NCBI GenBank assembly: GCA_019279435.1 | Contig: JAAALK010000081.1 | Span: 27,678,457-27,742,456, forward strand | DNA: 64,000 bases | Source: Zizania palustris | Lineage: Eukaryota; Streptophyta; Magnoliopsida; Poales; Poaceae | Direction: 5' to 3' | Part shown: positions 1 to 9,435 of the stretch, in pieces | Numbering within the stretch: position 1 is the stretch's first letter | How the letters are laid out: each line of letters begins with the position of its first letter | Program-made: the position numbers and the translations under genes | The notes under the pieces: generated by a model | What the model saw: only the letters and a program-made list of their open reading frames with translations | Told to the model about the DNA's origin: nothing | Databases searched by the model: none

Positions 1-254
1 ACACACCATTAAACATTAATCATAATGAGCAATACAATAATAATCAGAATCAACCATAATCCTGCTTTTAAAATAATCAATATTACATTACAATCTTTAT
101 AATTTTAAATTGTTTTAAAGAAGATCCTAAACAACTAGGCGCCTAGGCACACCAAGCATGAAATTGTTGGCTATGTGCCTTTGCGAACGAAGAACATATA
201 TACACTGGCGTTTGGTTATCTGAGTGAGTTAGCATCGCTCATAATATTTTATTA

Positions 255-602
255 GGGGTGTTTAGTTTGAGGGACTAAATTTTAAATTTTAGTACCTGTC
301 GTATCGAATGTTTAGATACTATTGTAGAGTATTAAATGTATGTTATTTACAAAACTCATTCATAATCGGTGGATCATTTGTAAAACGAATTTAATTAATC
401 TAATTACGTCATGATTTGACAACGTGATACTACAGTAAACATTTGCTAATCATTGATTAATTAGGTTTAATAAATTTATCTCGCGAATTATCCTCCGATT
501 CTACAATTATTTTTATAATTGGTTTATTTTTAGTCCTTCAATTTGATGTCCAAACAACCGATACGACACAAACTAAATTTTAATTCATGAACCAAACACC
601 CC
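255..602. mobile_element. Tourist-like MITE (non-autonomous DNA transposon)
   Basis: The ends are imperfect terminal inverted repeats. GGGGTGTTTAGTTTG at the left pairs with the complement of the right end, which reads GGGGTGTTTGGTTC, and the similarity continues about 50 bp inward as far as a shared CGTATCG. The interior contains 'taaacatttgctaatcattg' and 'gattaattaggtttaa', a signature I recognise from an abundant grass MITE family usually placed in PIF/Harbinger. The flanks are TTA on the left and TAA on the right, so the three-base target duplication is not exact; TA alone is shared. There is no coding capacity. Confidence 0.75.
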
Positions 603-860
603 TAAGATGAATGTGTTTTGGTTGCTTGTGCCGATTGGTACCTATTTTGTAATTTTTTTTGAATTGTTATACAAATTTGATTTTTTAATAGTATTTTAAA
701 AAAAATCGTTTTTGTTGCATGCGTTTGCTACACAACCAACAGCTCCTACGGTATCATATCATCAACCATGTTTGGTCAATTTGAAAACCAATAAATATTT
801 TTGCAATGTACAAGTAGAACAAGCAGATCAGGTGGTGTCTCTCGTGGTGTGGGTGACTAG

Positions 861-2064
861 CTAGCTAGCAGCACGGCGGCGGAAGCAGCAGCAAGAAGAA
901 GGGCTTGGAAGCCTGATGGCGCAGCACTTGGGAACCCTACATTTGGGCGCCTTTATCTTCCACCAGCCGCACCGGCGGCGACTGGCGCCGTGGCTCCTCT
1001 CCGATGAGTGGACGAGCTTCTTGAGCTCGGCCTTGGTCTTGCGCAGCCTGGCCTCGTACTCCTTCTTCCACGCGCCGAACTGCCGCTTCAGCCGCTTGAG
1101 CTCGTCGACGGACTTGGCGCTCGGCTTCGCCTCGCCTGCAGCCACGACGTGCACGACGCCATGCTCGAATGCCTCACTCTCCCGCCGGAGCTCCGCGGCC
1201 AGGCGGCTCACGGCTTCCGTTTGCCTCTCGTCGATGGCGACGGGCTCGGGCTCGGAACCTCGAGGCTGCTCGCGCGTCACCGGTGCATCCTCGGTTTTCG
1301 TCCCCGACAGCCGAGCAGGAGAGCCATCGCCGGCCGGTAGGTCCGCCGGTGGTGTGTAGTTGATCCACCTGTCCTTGCCCCACCGCTCTGAGCCATCTGC
1401 AACTCGCAGGTGGAAGAAGATAATCATCAACCGCATTCTTGCATTCAGAAACCAGAATTTAGATTTTATTAGAGCACACTGGAAAGTGGAAACTAGCAAG
1501 TGAAGCAATCCGACGAGCTGATGACATGATGGCTACGAGTTACCTGCAGGGTGGCGATCTGTTTCTGCAGCTCCTCCTCCACGGATTTCATCCGGGCCTC
1601 GCATTCGGAAAGCCTGGATTCGTAATGCTCAACCTGTTTGCCGCAGCGCAGCGATCTCGTCCTCTTTCTGCCTTATCTCCTCGTCCTTGTGCTTCGCCGC
1701 CTCCTCCGCCGCCGCAGCTCTCCTTTCAAGCTCCAGATTGACCGCGCATTTCTCCCTCTCTTCCTGAAACACATCGCCAATTACCATCCACATCTGCATC
1801 GCATTGAAGCACGGTGAAGTGGGGGAAGTGAACCTGTGGTGGCGGCTGAATCCACGGCGCAGCAGGAGCACCGGGCCTCTGCAGAGAACGGAGCCTGCCC
1901 CTCGCCGTGGGACGCGTGGGCAGCACAGGAGGCTCCTCCTCCTCCTCCTTCGGCTTCTCCTCCGGCTTCCCTACCCCTCTCTGCATCAGCGCGTCCAGCA
2001 TCACCTCCATGGAGCTCAGCGCCGAGGACAGCTTCGACGACGACGTCGTCGTCGTCGTCGTCAT
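861..2064 (-). pseudogene. Coiled-coil 'myosin-like' protein gene, three exons, apparently frameshifted
   Basis: Exon 1 (2064-1834) starts MTTTTTTSSSKLSS and contains EEEEPPVLPTRPTARGRL, a Pro/Arg motif I associate with plant myosin-like coiled-coil proteins. It ends in phase 0 at CAG|GTTCAC. Exon 2 (1763-1544) is charged and heptad-like (NLELERRAAAAEEAAKHKDE, then VEHYESRLSECEARMKSVEE) and ends at CAG|GTAACT. Exon 3 (about 1396-861) carries SERWGKDRWINYTPP and a basic Cys-rich tail ending CCCFRRRAAS. Two oddities suggest a pseudogene or an assembly error. In exon 2 the frame changes around 1636-1640, where CAAACAG may hold one extra A, giving an in-frame TGA at 1629. The exon 2/3 junction also does not keep frame with the visible acceptors. 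Cytoskeletal or scaffold function is only a guess. Confidence 0.5.
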
Positions 2065-3085
2065 CGCTCAAACAAAGCGCGCGTGGCTCCTCAGGTCCGT
2101 TCCTCCGTGTAATCCATATTCAGGGAGGAGGAAACGAACGAGGAATGGCGTCGCAGCTAGCGGCCGGCGTATTCAGGTGGTGGCGCGGCGGCGTCGCCCC
2201 CGCTGCCTGCCTGTGCCCTGTGGTTGCTGCGTTGTTGCCTCCCTCGCGGCAACATCTCGGCGTGCTTAACCTGCCAAGATTGGCGTGGTCTAGGATGTTT
2301 GTGCTCTCTTCGTTGTAACTGCCGCCCTTTCCTTGCCTTCTTGGTTGGCTGTCCGTATTGTTTGCTAAATATAGGCACTACTTTAAGCAGCTAAATATAG
2401 CAATGAACTTGTGACAACTTCGCATCCATGCATGCGTTGAGGGAAGAATACTACATGCACACTGAAAAATTCCATGGAAACGACATGCCCAATGTTGTGG
2501 AAAGTTACTAGAATTGAGAATTAGCTACTATCTCTTTGGCATTCTGTTAATTCTAATTCTTTTAAAAAATGATTATATAGTAAAGTAAATTTAGCTATAA
2601 AATTCGTTTGACTCGATAACTTTGATTTTAATTCGATCTAAAATGACAATCTTGTTCGGTATGTTCTATTGGAAGAACCCAATGAACTCAAATCAAGCTC
2701 ACCAGAATACTATACTAAACTCTACCAACAATTATGTTTTTAAATTATCTCTCACTTTCTATGTGTTATATGCAAGTGGCCATCAAACAATGCTTAATGC
2801 GTGAGTTTGGGCTTAGGCATGTGTTAAGGCTGCAGTTTTATACTAAAGCATGCATCTGGTTCTCATGGCTAAAGCCACCATGAAGTCAGTAATAAGTTCT
2901 TTGTTAAGAGTATCTTGATTCTTGAAAAAATAAGGAGATGGGGTTCATTGACACCTCCACATCTTGCAAAGCACAGACAGAAGCATCAAATAGTACACTT
3001 AAAAAAACAAAGTGCAGTTTTCTCATCCTTTTTCATACAAAATTAATTCTTAATATAACAACAGGTCTGGCCTGCTGGCTTAAAT
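2065..3085. other. Intergenic, 5' flank of the coiled-coil gene
   Basis: The first 300 bases are GC-rich and probably hold the promoter and 5' UTR of the minus-strand gene. From about 2380 onward the sequence is AT-rich. I see no gene, RNA or complete transposon. The last five bases (TAAAT, 3081-3085) are the left copy of the Copia-1 target duplication. Confidence 0.5.
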
Positions 3086-3454
3086 TGTTAGAGAGAACAC
3101 TCGCATTGGTAGGGATGACACTCAAGAGTTGGGGCAATTTTCTTTCATTCAACTCACTCAAATGTCATGCCAACCCAAATGGTTGGGGATACATATTTAT
3201 AGGCTAGCCATGTAGCCCAAGATGCTAGATGCTAGTCTAAGATGCTAAAGCAAAGATGCTAGTCTAAGATGCTAAAGCAAAAGATGCTTAGTCTAGTCTA
3301 AGATGCTAAAGCAAATATGCTAGTCTAAGATGCTAAAGCAAAAGATGCTAAAGGTGCTAAGACTACAAACTTGTCCACACATGGACATCACACATGTCAT
3401 GCCAAACAACATGTCATGCCAAAACACACACACACACATAGACTTAACCTCTCA
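3086..3454 (-). repeat. Copia-1 3' LTR
   Basis: 369 bp, TG...CA. It contains four to five imperfect tandem copies of a unit of about 26 bp built on 'agtctaagatgctaaagcaa' (about 3216-3358) and a (CA)7 run near 3425. The tandem units may be U3 enhancer-like repeats. Confidence 0.93.
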
Positions 3455-3462
3455 ATCTCCCC

Positions 3463-6400
3463 CTAAGTCTTGTGTGGCGCCTTCTGGGAAATCTGAACCA
3501 TCCCAATCCTGGCGCGAAACTCCTGGAACTTGATCCGCCCAAGCGACTTGGTGAGGAAGTCGGCGAGCTGGTCTTGGGTGTTGATGTAGCTTGCCTTCAC
3601 ACTCCCCTCATCCAAACAACTCCGGATGAAGTGGTACTTCACCCTGATGTGCTTGCTGCGCTCGTGGAAAACAGGGTTCTTTGCCAAAGCCAAAGCAGAC
3701 TTGCTGTCCACCCTGAGCTCCACCGCTTCGGCATCTCTGCCAAGAAGATCACCAAGCAGCCGAGCCAGCCAGAGAGCTTGAGTTGATGCAGAAGTGGCTG
3801 CGATGTACTCTGCCTCGCAACTGGACATGGCCACCACCTGCTGCTTGACCGACTGCCAACTGATCAGACACTTGCCGAGGAAGAACAACGTCCCACTTGT
3901 GCTCTTGCTTGTGTCGATGTCGCCGGCGTGGTCGCTGTCACTGTACCCGATGAAATGCGCCGCACCGGGGCACCTCGGGTAGTACAAGCCGTAGTCAAAG
4001 GTCCCCGCGACATAGCGTAGGATCCTCTTCACGGCCTGTTGATGCTCCATCGTCGGTCGCTGCATGAACCGACTGACGTAGCCAACTGCGAACGCCAAGT
4101 CCGGTCGCGTGTGGACAAGGTAGCGAAGGCTGCCCACAATGCGCCGGTACTGCGTCGCGTCCACCTCCTCCGCCGTGCTGTCGCGACTCAGCTTCAGCCT
4201 TTCCTCCATGGGAGTGTAGGCTGGGTTGCAGTCGGTGAGTCCGCCCAGCTCGACGATGCGCTTGGCGTAGGCGGTCTGGCGAAGTGAAGTGCCAGAGCTG
4301 TCCTGGTGCACCTCGATCCCCAAGTAGAAGGAGAGGAGCCCTAGGTCGCTCATCTGGAAGGTGGCCTTCATCTTCGTCTTGAACGCCTCTACCTCCACCT
4401 CCTTGGTGCCGGTGATCACCAAGTCGTCAACGTAGACGCCTACCAACAGGGCATTGTCTCCCTTGCCCCGCCGATAGACTGCAGCCTCATGAGCACTTTG
4501 ATGGAACCCCATCTGCCTGAGAGTGGAGTCCAACTTGTCGTTCCAAGCTCGTGGTGCCTGTCGCAAGCCGTAGAGGGCCTTGCGCAGGTGGAGAACCTTG
4601 TTCTCCTTGCCAGGGATGACAAATCCCGGCGGCTGTCGAACGTAGACCTCCTCCTTCAAGTCGCCATTGAGGAAGGCAGACTTGACATCCATGTGATAAA
4701 CACGCCAACCCTCCTGGGCTGCCAGTGCGAGGAGGACACGAATGGACTCCATCCGTGCAACAGGAGCGAAGGCGTCGTCGAAGTCGACTCCCTCCTGCTG
4801 AACAAAACCGCGTGCCACCAGCCGAGCCTTGTGCTTGACCACCACCCCAGCCTCATCTTTCTTCAGCTTGAACACCCACTTAAGGGTGATGGCACGATGG
4901 CCGGCCGGAAGATCAGCCAGCTCCCATGTCCGATTCCGCTCGACGGCGTCCATCTCCTGCTGCATCGCGGCACGCCAGGCCGCGTCTCCTTCCGCCTCAG
5001 CGAAGGAACGTGGCTCACCGTCATCGTGCGCCAAGTGCAGCTCCGCATCGAAGTCATGTTGCGCCATCCCAGGAACGGGCTGCTCACCAAGGATGTTATC
5101 CATGGTGCGGTATCGTAGAGGCTCGCCGTCATGGCAAGCATCGACACGGTCCCCGTCGTTTGACAATGGAGTAGCGAACTCCACTATGCGCTGCTCATCA
5201 TGGACTGAAGCTGCGGATGCCGATCCCGGAGATGTGGGCGCCGGTGTAGGAGAGCGAGGTGTGGCCGGTGCAGGAGGTGGTGGAGTACTTGCCGGAGCTG
5301 ATGATGTGCCAGGTGCTGGGGCAAGCGAGCTCGGTGAAGGTGAGCTGCTAGCTCCCCCTGCTCCCTCGAAGTAGACGTACTCGACGACGAAATCGTTGAT
5401 CGTCGAAGTCGAGCCATCATCCGCCATCTTGCCCCACGTCCAGCCTCGCCCTTCATCGAACACAACGTCTCGTGAGATGTGGACGCGCTGTGTCGTAGGG
5501 TCGAGGATGCGGTAGGCCTTGGAGCCCTCCGCATAGCCGATGAAGACCCCTGGCGCACTCCGATCATCAAGCTTGCCGATGTGGCCGAGCTCCTTGACGA
5601 ATGCCAGGCAACCAAAAACGCGAAGGTGACCAACCGTCGGCTTGCGTCCGTGCCAGGCTTCATACGGCGTCTCGCCGTCAAGAGCCTTGGTGGGCGAGCG
5701 GTTGAGGAGATGGACGGCAGTCATCACCGCCTCTCCCCAGTAGATCGCCGGCATCCCCCTCTGCTTGAGGAGGGCGCGAGCAGTGGCCACCACCGTCTGG
5801 TTGCGGCGCTCGACGACGCCGTTCTGCTGTGGTGTGTACGGCGCGGAGTAGTGGCGCTGAATGCCCTCGTCGGCGCAGTACGCCGCGAACTCAGCCGCCG
5901 TGAACTCGCCGCCGTTGTCCGTGCGCAACACCCGGAGCTTGCGGCCGCACTCCTTCTCCGCGGCAGCTTGATGACGCTTGATAGCATCTGCGGCTGCTGC
6001 CTTGGTGTCGAGAAGCACCGCCCACATGTAGCGGGACACGTCGTCGACGAGGAGGAGGAAGTAGCGCCGGCCTCCAGGGGTAGCCGGTGTCACGGGACCG
6101 CAAAGGTCGCCGTGCACGAGCTCGAGCTTCTCCTTGGCGCGAAAGCTCGCCTGATGAGGGAATGGGAGTCGCCGCTGCTTGGTCAGCACACAGGTGTCGC
6201 AGAACTGCTCCACATGCTCGACACTCGGCATGCCCCGCACCATTTCCTTGATGCCGAGCTGCTTCAGGGCCTCAAAGTTGAGGTGCCCAAAGCGCTCGTG
6301 CCACCGCCACGCGTCGTCGTCGCGGCGGGCTGCAAGACACACAGGCTGCGCCACCTGCACATGAAGGACATAGAGGCGATTGCTTCCTCTATTTACCTTG

Positions 6401-8202
6401 GCGACAAGTTGGTGCTGATGATCCCAAATGTGCAGCACCCCATGCTCGATCTCCACGCGCGAGCCATTCTCATCCAGCTGGCCCAGACTGATGATGGAGT
6501 TCCTCAGCTCGGGGATGTAGTAGACACCGGTGAGCATCCGATGCTCGCCGGTCTTGGCGGTGAAGATGACAGAGCCGACGCCCCTTATCTCCACGGCGGA
6601 GGCGTCCCCAAACTTGACGGACCCGCGCACGCTGGAGTCCAGGTCGGAGAAGTGGTCCCGCCGCCCGGTCATGTGATGGGTGGCGCCGGTGTCGAGGAAC
6701 CACCCGTCAATCTTGTCATCATTGGACCCATTGCCGAGGAAGACGTGTGCGCGCGGTTCGTCGACGTGGAGAAGAGCGGCGGCTGTCGACGTGGGAGGGG
6801 AGTGCAGCTCAATGTTCCCATGTATAAGGAACAGAGCTGGCTCCTCTTGCGCTTGCGCGACATGTGCCTGACCGCCGCGCTTCGCCTGCCGGCAATCCCT
6901 AGCCCAATGGCCGATCTTGCCACAGTTGTGACAAGTGTCATCACGGGTGGCCTTGCGGCCACCGTTGGCGCCGCCAGTAGCGCCTCCATGCGCCTGGGGG
7001 GCCTTGCGCCCCCTGCGTGGCTGGCGCTTGTGGCCATTTGACGAACTTGATGCCTCCCCCTTCTTCTGCTCTCGCTGGCGCGCGAGCCACTGCTCCTCGG
7101 TGAAGAGAAGCTTGCCACCAGTGGTGGCCGGCTCTGAAGATGGCTGGGGCTCGTCGATGTCGACGACCTTGAGGCGACCTATCGCTTCTCCGATCGACAT
7201 CCTGGAGAGGTCCATCAAGGACTCGATCGAACGAGCCATTTGCTTGTATTTCCCGGGAACGCAGCGAAAGAGCTTCTCAACAGCTCTTTCCTCGTTGATG
7301 AGGTCTTCGCCATGCTGCACCAACTTCTGCAGTAGAGAGTTGAGACGGAGAGCAAAATCATCAACATCCTCACCTGGTTTGAAAGCCAGGTTCTCCCACT
7401 CCTTGCGTAGTGCCTGCAGCGTAGCCTTGCGGGCGCGATCGCTGCCAATACATACTGCAGCGATAGTATCCCAAGCCTCCTTGGCAGTCTGCTTGCAAGC
7501 AATCAAACACTGCATCTCCGGCGGAATTGCAGCAACGAGGGTCTCCAGCGCCCGTCGATCATCATCGTAGTCGACGTCGTCGTATGTGACTGCCTCCCAC
7601 ATGTGCCGCACTTGGAGCTTCACCCTCATAATCATGGACCACTGGGTGTAGTTGGTCTTGGTGAGGGTGGGCCATCCACCACCAGCACCAGCATCCTTGA
7701 TGATGGTCTGGAAGCCGCGATGACCATGGCGCCGGTCCGGGGAGGGAGAGCCACGCCGCCTGTGAGGGTCGCGTTCGCCATGAGCACGACCGTCGCGTGC
7801 GCATCCTCCCGGAGTGTTGTCGGCGCGTCTGGGCCCGTTTGGGCTGCCGCCGCGAGCACGGGGCTGCGCTGCTGCCCACTGCGCCACCCGCTCATCCTTC
7901 GCCCTCCTTGGTAACTCGGCCTCCAAGTCGAGGCTACCTCCCTCGGAGGCACTGCCACTGTTGCTACCGTGGCGCAAAGCTTCGAGCTCTGCCGCCGCAA
8001 CACGTGCTGCAGCCACAGCCGCCGCCGCTTCCTCTTCCGCTCTCGCTACTGCCAGTTCTGCCGCCGCCAACCTCACCTTCCGAGCCTTCGCTGCCACAAC
8101 CTCTGCTGCCACCCGGTCGCGCTCCTCCGCCGCGGCGACTTCGGCCTCCTGCCGACGTCGTGCGCTCGAGGTGACCGAGCGAAGAGAGTCTCCTGTGGAC
8201 AT
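3463..8202 (-). CDS. Copia-1 gag-pol polyprotein (1579 aa, intact)
   Basis: Single open frame from ATG 8202 to a stop at 3463. Domain order is that of Ty1/copia. An Ala/Glu-rich coiled N-terminus (1-75) is followed by a UBN2-type gag (about 175-350) and a CCHC knuckle CHNCGKIGHWARDC (about 424-437). The aspartic protease motif is FLDTGATHH (about 502). The GAG-pre-integrase segment is WHERFGHLNF (about 634). The integrase has HGDL, RTDNGGEF (about 760) and TPQQNGVVER (about 790). The reverse transcriptase has KWVFKLKK (about 1108), YGLRQAPRAW (about 1211) and YVDD (about 1257). RNase H has YSDSDHAGD (about 1420) and ends ADFLTKSLG. All expected catalytic motifs are present, so the protein could be functional. 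It drives reverse transcription and integration inside virus-like particles. Confidence 0.95.
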   Translation of the reverse strand: MSTGDSLRSVTSSARRRQEAEVAAAEERDRVAAEVVAAKARKVRLAAAELAVARAEEEAAAAVAAARVAAAELEALRHGSNSGSASEGGSLDLEAELPRRAKDERVAQWAAAQPRARGGSPNGPRRADNTPGGCARDGRAHGERDPHRRRGSPSPDRRHGHRGFQTIIKDAGAGGGWPTLTKTNYTQWSMIMRVKLQVRHMWEAVTYDDVDYDDDRRALETLVAAIPPEMQCLIACKQTAKEAWDTIAAVCIGSDRARKATLQALRKEWENLAFKPGEDVDDFALRLNSLLQKLVQHGEDLINEERAVEKLFRCVPGKYKQMARSIESLMDLSRMSIGEAIGRLKVVDIDEPQPSSEPATTGGKLLFTEEQWLARQREQKKGEASSSSNGHKRQPRRGRKAPQAHGGATGGANGGRKATRDDTCHNCGKIGHWARDCRQAKRGGQAHVAQAQEEPALFLIHGNIELHSPPTSTAAALLHVDEPRAHVFLGNGSNDDKIDGWFLDTGATHHMTGRRDHFSDLDSSVRGSVKFGDASAVEIRGVGSVIFTAKTGEHRMLTGVYYIPELRNSIISLGQLDENGSRVEIEHGVLHIWDHQHQLVAKVNRGSNRLYVLHVQVAQPVCLAARRDDDAWRWHERFGHLNFEALKQLGIKEMVRGMPSVEHVEQFCDTCVLTKQRRLPFPHQASFRAKEKLELVHGDLCGPVTPATPGGRRYFLLLVDDVSRYMWAVLLDTKAAAADAIKRHQAAAEKECGRKLRVLRTDNGGEFTAAEFAAYCADEGIQRHYSAPYTPQQNGVVERRNQTVVATARALLKQRGMPAIYWGEAVMTAVHLLNRSPTKALDGETPYEAWHGRKPTVGHLRVFGCLAFVKELGHIGKLDDRSAPGVFIGYAEGSKAYRILDPTTQRVHISRDVVFDEGRGWTWGKMADDGSTSTINDFVVEYVYFEGAGGASSSPSPSSLAPAPGTSSAPASTPPPPAPATPRSPTPAPTSPGSASAASVHDEQRIVEFATPLSNDGDRVDACHDGEPLRYRTMDNILGEQPVPGMAQHDFDAELHLAHDDGEPRSFAEAEGDAAWRAAMQQEMDAVERNRTWELADLPAGHRAITLKWVFKLKKDEAGVVVKHKARLVARGFVQQEGVDFDDAFAPVARMESIRVLLALAAQEGWRVYHMDVKSAFLNGDLKEEVYVRQPPGFVIPGKENKVLHLRKALYGLRQAPRAWNDKLDSTLRQMGFHQSAHEAAVYRRGKGDNALLVGVYVDDLVITGTKEVEVEAFKTKMKATFQMSDLGLLSFYLGIEVHQDSSGTSLRQTAYAKRIVELGGLTDCNPAYTPMEERLKLSRDSTAEEVDATQYRRIVGSLRYLVHTRPDLAFAVGYVSRFMQRPTMEHQQAVKRILRYVAGTFDYGLYYPRCPGAAHFIGYSDSDHAGDIDTSKSTSGTLFFLGKCLISWQSVKQQVVAMSSCEAEYIAATSASTQALWLARLLGDLLGRDAEAVELRVDSKSALALAKNPVFHERSKHIRVKYHFIRSCLDEGSVKASYINTQDQLADFLTKSLGRIKFQEFRARIGMVQISQKAPHKT

Positions 8203-8422
8203 TGCGAGGTGGTAGAGTGGAAGGGTCGTGGGGGTTGCTGCTGCCCTGGGAGGAAGCCGCTACACTCGTGCTGCTGCTCGGAGTGTGGGTGGAACTCGCC
8301 GAGTCGTTGGTCTCCGGTGGACCGGCAAGGGAGGAAGATGAACAAGGAGAAGGGCGTCTCCGTTGGAGAGAGTCGCGGAGGGGATTGGAAAGGTCACAGA
8401 ACCATACAGCTCTGATACCAAT

Positions 8423-8791
8423 TGTTAGAGAGAACACTCGCATTGGTAGGGATGACACTCAAGAGTTGGGGCAATTTTCTTTCATTCAACTCACTCAAAT
8501 GCCATGCCAACCCAAATGGTTGGGGATACATATTTATAGGCTAGCCATGTAGCCCAAGATGCTAGATGCTAGTCTAAGATGCTAAAGCAAAGATGCTAGT
8601 CTAAGATGCTAAAGCAAAAGATGCTTAGTCTAGTCTAAGATGCTAAAGCAAATATGCTAGTCTAAGATGCTAAAGCAAAAGATGCTAAAGGTGCTAAGAC
8701 TACAAACTTGTCCACACATGGACATCACACATGTCATGCCAAACAACATGTCATGCCAAAACACACACACACACATAGACTTAACCTCTCA
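8423..8791 (-). repeat. Copia-1 5' LTR
   Basis: Same 369-bp unit as the LTR at 3086-3454, with one substitution. On the minus strand it ends CTCTAACA, followed after two bases by the tRNA primer-binding site. It would carry the element promoter. Confidence 0.93.
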
Positions 8792-8796
8792 TAAAT

Positions 8797-9435
8797 CACA
8801 AGGTAAAATTAAGTTCTCTCGAAAGTCAAGTGACACAAAGGGACACGGGCCGATTCATGAGAGGGTCAAATTCTCTTCTTCTGGAAAACTAGTTCGACTG
8901 TAATATCACATAGCATAACTGAAAACAGGTAGTTCCCAACATCTCAGATATGTTCGGTGATCCCATCAAAGCAACGGTGCAATGTGCAAATATGAATTTA
9001 CGAGACACAGCTGAATCCAGAATCCGTCCTAAAAAAACAAAACTGTCTTGTAATTTTTTCACTCGACGTGAGACACACACTTCTCCGTACCCATTGTAGG
9101 AACCTAAGCTAAAATATCACACTGTCCATTTGGCTATACGCTTTTCCAAGCTTCTAATCTACTGCTGAACTTTCGTGTGGTGATATCACATTCTACCCAG
9201 AAATGACCATTGGCTTTTCCATGCCCATTCATCATTTCATCTGCTTTCTATTCTTAACTAGATAAGTAATGCCCCCGTTCACTGGTCCAAGGCAACCAAC
9301 ATATTTTGCACCAAGAACAAGGTCCACCCTGTCGTGTAACATGATCCTAGTGTACAATCATAGGCTCAAAAGAGCCAAAAATGCAGGCAGTCCATATACT
9401 TGCAAAGGGAAATGAACGTCCACCACAAAACAGCA
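8797..9435. other. 3' flank / 3' UTR of the DUF760 gene
   Basis: No coding sequence is recognised. The segment lies immediately downstream, on the minus strand, of the DUF760 stop codon at 9436-9438 and runs to the Copia-1 target duplication. It probably contains the 3' UTR and polyadenylation region; I could not pick a single poly(A) signal. Confidence 0.5.

Larger units (their letters stand above)
3086..8791 (-). mobile_element. Copia-1: complete Ty1/copia LTR retrotransposon
   Basis: Two 369-bp LTRs (3086-3454 and 8423-8791) start TG and end CA. They are flanked by the five-base duplication TAAAT (3081-3085 and 8792-8796). On the minus strand the upstream LTR is followed by a primer-binding site TGGTATCAGAGC (initiator Met tRNA type, about 8409-8420). 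A purine tract AGGGGGAGA precedes the downstream LTR at 3455-3470. One uninterrupted polyprotein frame fills the interior. My base-by-base comparison finds a single LTR difference (T versus C in 'aaatgtcatg'/'aaatgccatg'), so the insertion is very recent. It lies about 640 bp downstream of the DUF760 stop codon, in the same orientation. Confidence 0.95.

Noticed and set aside
614..745. Possible second MITE next to 255-602
   Set aside because: 'gttttggttgcttgtg' and 'ctacacaaccaac' are only weakly inverted, and no target duplication was found.
3216..3358. Regularly repeated units of about 26 bp, CRISPR-like at first sight
   Set aside because: Contiguous imperfect tandem repeats without unique spacers, inside a plant LTR.
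5479..7041. Long plus-strand open frame (520 codons) opposite Copia-1
   Set aside because: It is antisense to the integrase/protease part of an intact polyprotein and has no recognisable domains; it is a shadow created by GC-rich codon bias.
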